6,927 nucleotides of DNA from NCBI GenBank assembly GCA_036734025.1, contig DAIMZI010000035.1, positions 1 through 6,927 on the forward strand. The letters are read 5' to 3'. Shown here one piece after another: positions 5,480 to 6,927 of the stretch (positions within the stretch are counted from its first letter, which is position 1; each line of letters opens with the position of its first letter). The notes under the pieces are model-generated. The model had not been told where the DNA came from. It did not search any database and was given only the letters and a program-made list of their open reading frames with translations. This stretch comes from DAIMZI01 sp036734025 (lineage in GTDB: Bacteria > Pseudomonadota > Alphaproteobacteria > Rhizobiales > Rhodomicrobiaceae). Made by a program: the position numbers and the translations under genes.

Positions 5480-6927
5480 ATGAACATCTTCTCGCGCTAT
5501 GAAGCGCGCATGCGCGCCATAGCCCAAGCGCTTCAGACCGAAGGTCTGCTTGCACCGGGGCTGGATCTGAGCGCGATCACGGTCGAGCCTCCCCGCGATG
5601 CGAGCCATGGCGATCTGGCGACCAACGCCGCCCTCGTGCTGGCAAAACCGGCGAGGATGAAACCGCGTGAGCTGGCCGAAGTTTTCACCGCTCGGCTGGC
5701 CCGGGATGAAGGCATTGAGGCAGTGGAAATTGCCGGGCCGGGCTTCATCAATCTGCGGCTGCGTGAGCGGGTTTGGTTCGAGTTGCTTGGCGAGATCGTG
5801 CTTGCGGGGCCTGCCTACGGGCGCGAGAATCTGGGGCAGGGCGAGCGCGTCAATCTGGAATATGTCTCCGCCAATCCGACGGGGCCGATGCATGTGGGAC
5901 ATTGCCGCGGCGCGGTGTTCGGCGATGCGCTCGCCAATCTGCTGGCGTTCAGCGGCTATTCGGTGACGCGCGAATATTACATCAACGACGCCGGCGCCCA
6001 GGTCGATGTGCTCGCGCGCTCTGCCTATCTGCGCTACCGCGAAGCGCTGGGCGAGGAGATCGGCGATATCCCCTCAGGTCTATATCCCGGCGATTATCTC
6101 GTCCCGGTGGGCAAGGCCCTGAAGAAGGCGCACCGCAAACGCCTGCTTTCGATGGACGAACAGGACTGGCTGCCGATCGTGCGCGAGGCGGCTGTCGCCA
6201 TGATGATGGAGATGATCCGCGCTGACCTCGCGGCGCTGGGCATTGCTCATGATGTCTTCTTTTCCGAGCGCGCTCTGGGGGCCGGCGAGCCGAGCGCCAT
6301 TGCACAGACGATCGCCGAGCTGAAGGCGCGCGATCTGGTCTATCTTGGCCGGCTTCCCCCGCCCAAGGGCAAACTGCCGGATGATTGGGAAGACCGCGAG
6401 CAACTTTTGTTCCGCGCCACCGATTTTGGCGATGATGTTGACCGTGCGCTGGTCAAGGCCGATGGCACCCATACCTATTTTGCCGCCGACATGGCCTATC
6501 ACCGCGACAAGTTCCGGCGCGGCTTTCGCAACATGATCAATGTCTGGGGTGCGGACCATGCCGGCTACATCAAGCGCATGGATGCCGCGGTTCGGGCGCT
6601 CACCAGCGGGGCTGCGGAACTGGATGTGAAAGTCTGCCAGATCGTCCGTCTGTTTCGCGGCGGCGAGCCGGTGAAAATGTCAAAACGCGCCGGCACCTAT
6701 GTCACCTTGCGCGAACTTGTTGATGAAGTTGGCCGTGATCCAGTGCGCTTCATGATGCTGTTTCGCAAGAACGACGCCCAGCTCGATTTCGATTTCCTCA
6801 AGGTCACCGAGCAATCCAAGGACAATCCGGTCTTTTATGTCCAGTACGCGCATGCGCGCATTCATTCGGTCTTTCGCAATCTTGCCATTGCTTTCAATGA
6901 CTTCAAGCTCGATCGTGAAGACCTGGC
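5480..6927 (+). CDS. argS: Arginyl-tRNA synthetase, 3' end cut by window
   Basis: ArgRS is a class I synthetase that joins arginine to tRNA-Arg in the cytoplasm. The frame is open without a stop from ATG 5480 to the window edge: 482 codons plus two bases of about 575-590 expected. Residues 1-100 form the N-terminal Add1/tRNA D-loop domain (SHGDLATNAALVLAKP at 42-57). The HIGH-type motif is HVGH at 138-141 within ANPTGPMHVGH, and the KMSK loop is KMSKR at 399-403. WGADHAGY (356-363) and the KVTEQSKDNPVFYVQYAHAR stretch (441-460) are typical. The missing part is most of the C-terminal DALR anticodon-binding domain. The start is the first ATG after the dgt stop, which lies upstream in the same frame; no in-frame ATG, GTG or TTG lies between. 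The ribosome site is weak: AGG about a dozen bases upstream. It probably belongs to a dgt-argS operon. The call is firm. Confidence 0.97.
   Translation, partial: MNIFSRYEARMRAIAQALQTEGLLAPGLDLSAITVEPPRDASHGDLATNAALVLAKPARMKPRELAEVFTARLARDEGIEAVEIAGPGFINLRLRERVWFELLGEIVLAGPAYGRENLGQGERVNLEYVSANPTGPMHVGHCRGAVFGDALANLLAFSGYSVTREYYINDAGAQVDVLARSAYLRYREALGEEIGDIPSGLYPGDYLVPVGKALKKAHRKRLLSMDEQDWLPIVREAAVAMMMEMIRADLAALGIAHDVFFSERALGAGEPSAIAQTIAELKARDLVYLGRLPPPKGKLPDDWEDREQLLFRATDFGDDVDRALVKADGTHTYFAADMAYHRDKFRRGFRNMINVWGADHAGYIKRMDAAVRALTSGAAELDVKVCQIVRLFRGGEPVKMSKRAGTYVTLRELVDEVGRDPVRFMMLFRKNDAQLDFDFLKVTEQSKDNPVFYVQYAHARIHSVFRNLAIAFNDFKLDREDL

Noticed and set aside
5120..5902. 260-codon minus-strand frame crossing the dgt-argS boundary
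   Set aside because: It lies antisense to two conserved genes with intact motifs and has no family resemblance.

Overview
The window is ordinary GC-rich bacterial chromosome with tightly packed genes. The protein sequences and the gene neighbourhood (erpA, xth, dgt, argS) look alphaproteobacterial, most like Sphingomonadales (Sphingomonas, Sphingopyxis or Novosphingobium type). That placement rests on recall of family sequences, not on a search. No RNA gene, mobile element, CRISPR array or prophage remnant was seen.

Layout: bases 1-1594 carry the 3' nine-tenths of ilvD (dihydroxy-acid dehydratase, branched-chain amino acid synthesis) on the plus strand. Its last 14 bases overlap the start of a 411-residue exported Sel1-repeat protein (1581-2816, +) whose N-terminal two-thirds resembles the periplasmic regulator ExoR. 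That gene converges on xth (exodeoxyribonuclease III, 2860-3642, -). Next, also on the minus strand, is erpA (A-type iron-sulfur carrier, 3745-4080), with a terminator-like hairpin between erpA and xth. From a 106-base divergent spacer, dgt (HD-domain dNTP triphosphohydrolase, 4187-5413, +) runs the other way. It is followed 66 bases later by argS (arginyl-tRNA synthetase, 5480 onward, +), which runs off the window after 482 codons.

Most genes are housekeeping. IlvD uses an Fe-S cluster and ErpA delivers Fe-S clusters; Dgt trims dNTP pools and Xth repairs abasic and oxidised DNA ends; ArgRS charges tRNA. The neighbourhood suggests shared transcription rather than one pathway. The least ordinary parts are the ExoR-like protein, with its long low-complexity linker and distinct C-terminal tail coupled to ilvD, and the erpA-dgt spacer, where a short repeated and inverted motif covers the dgt start codon. 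I found no convincing new multi-gene system.
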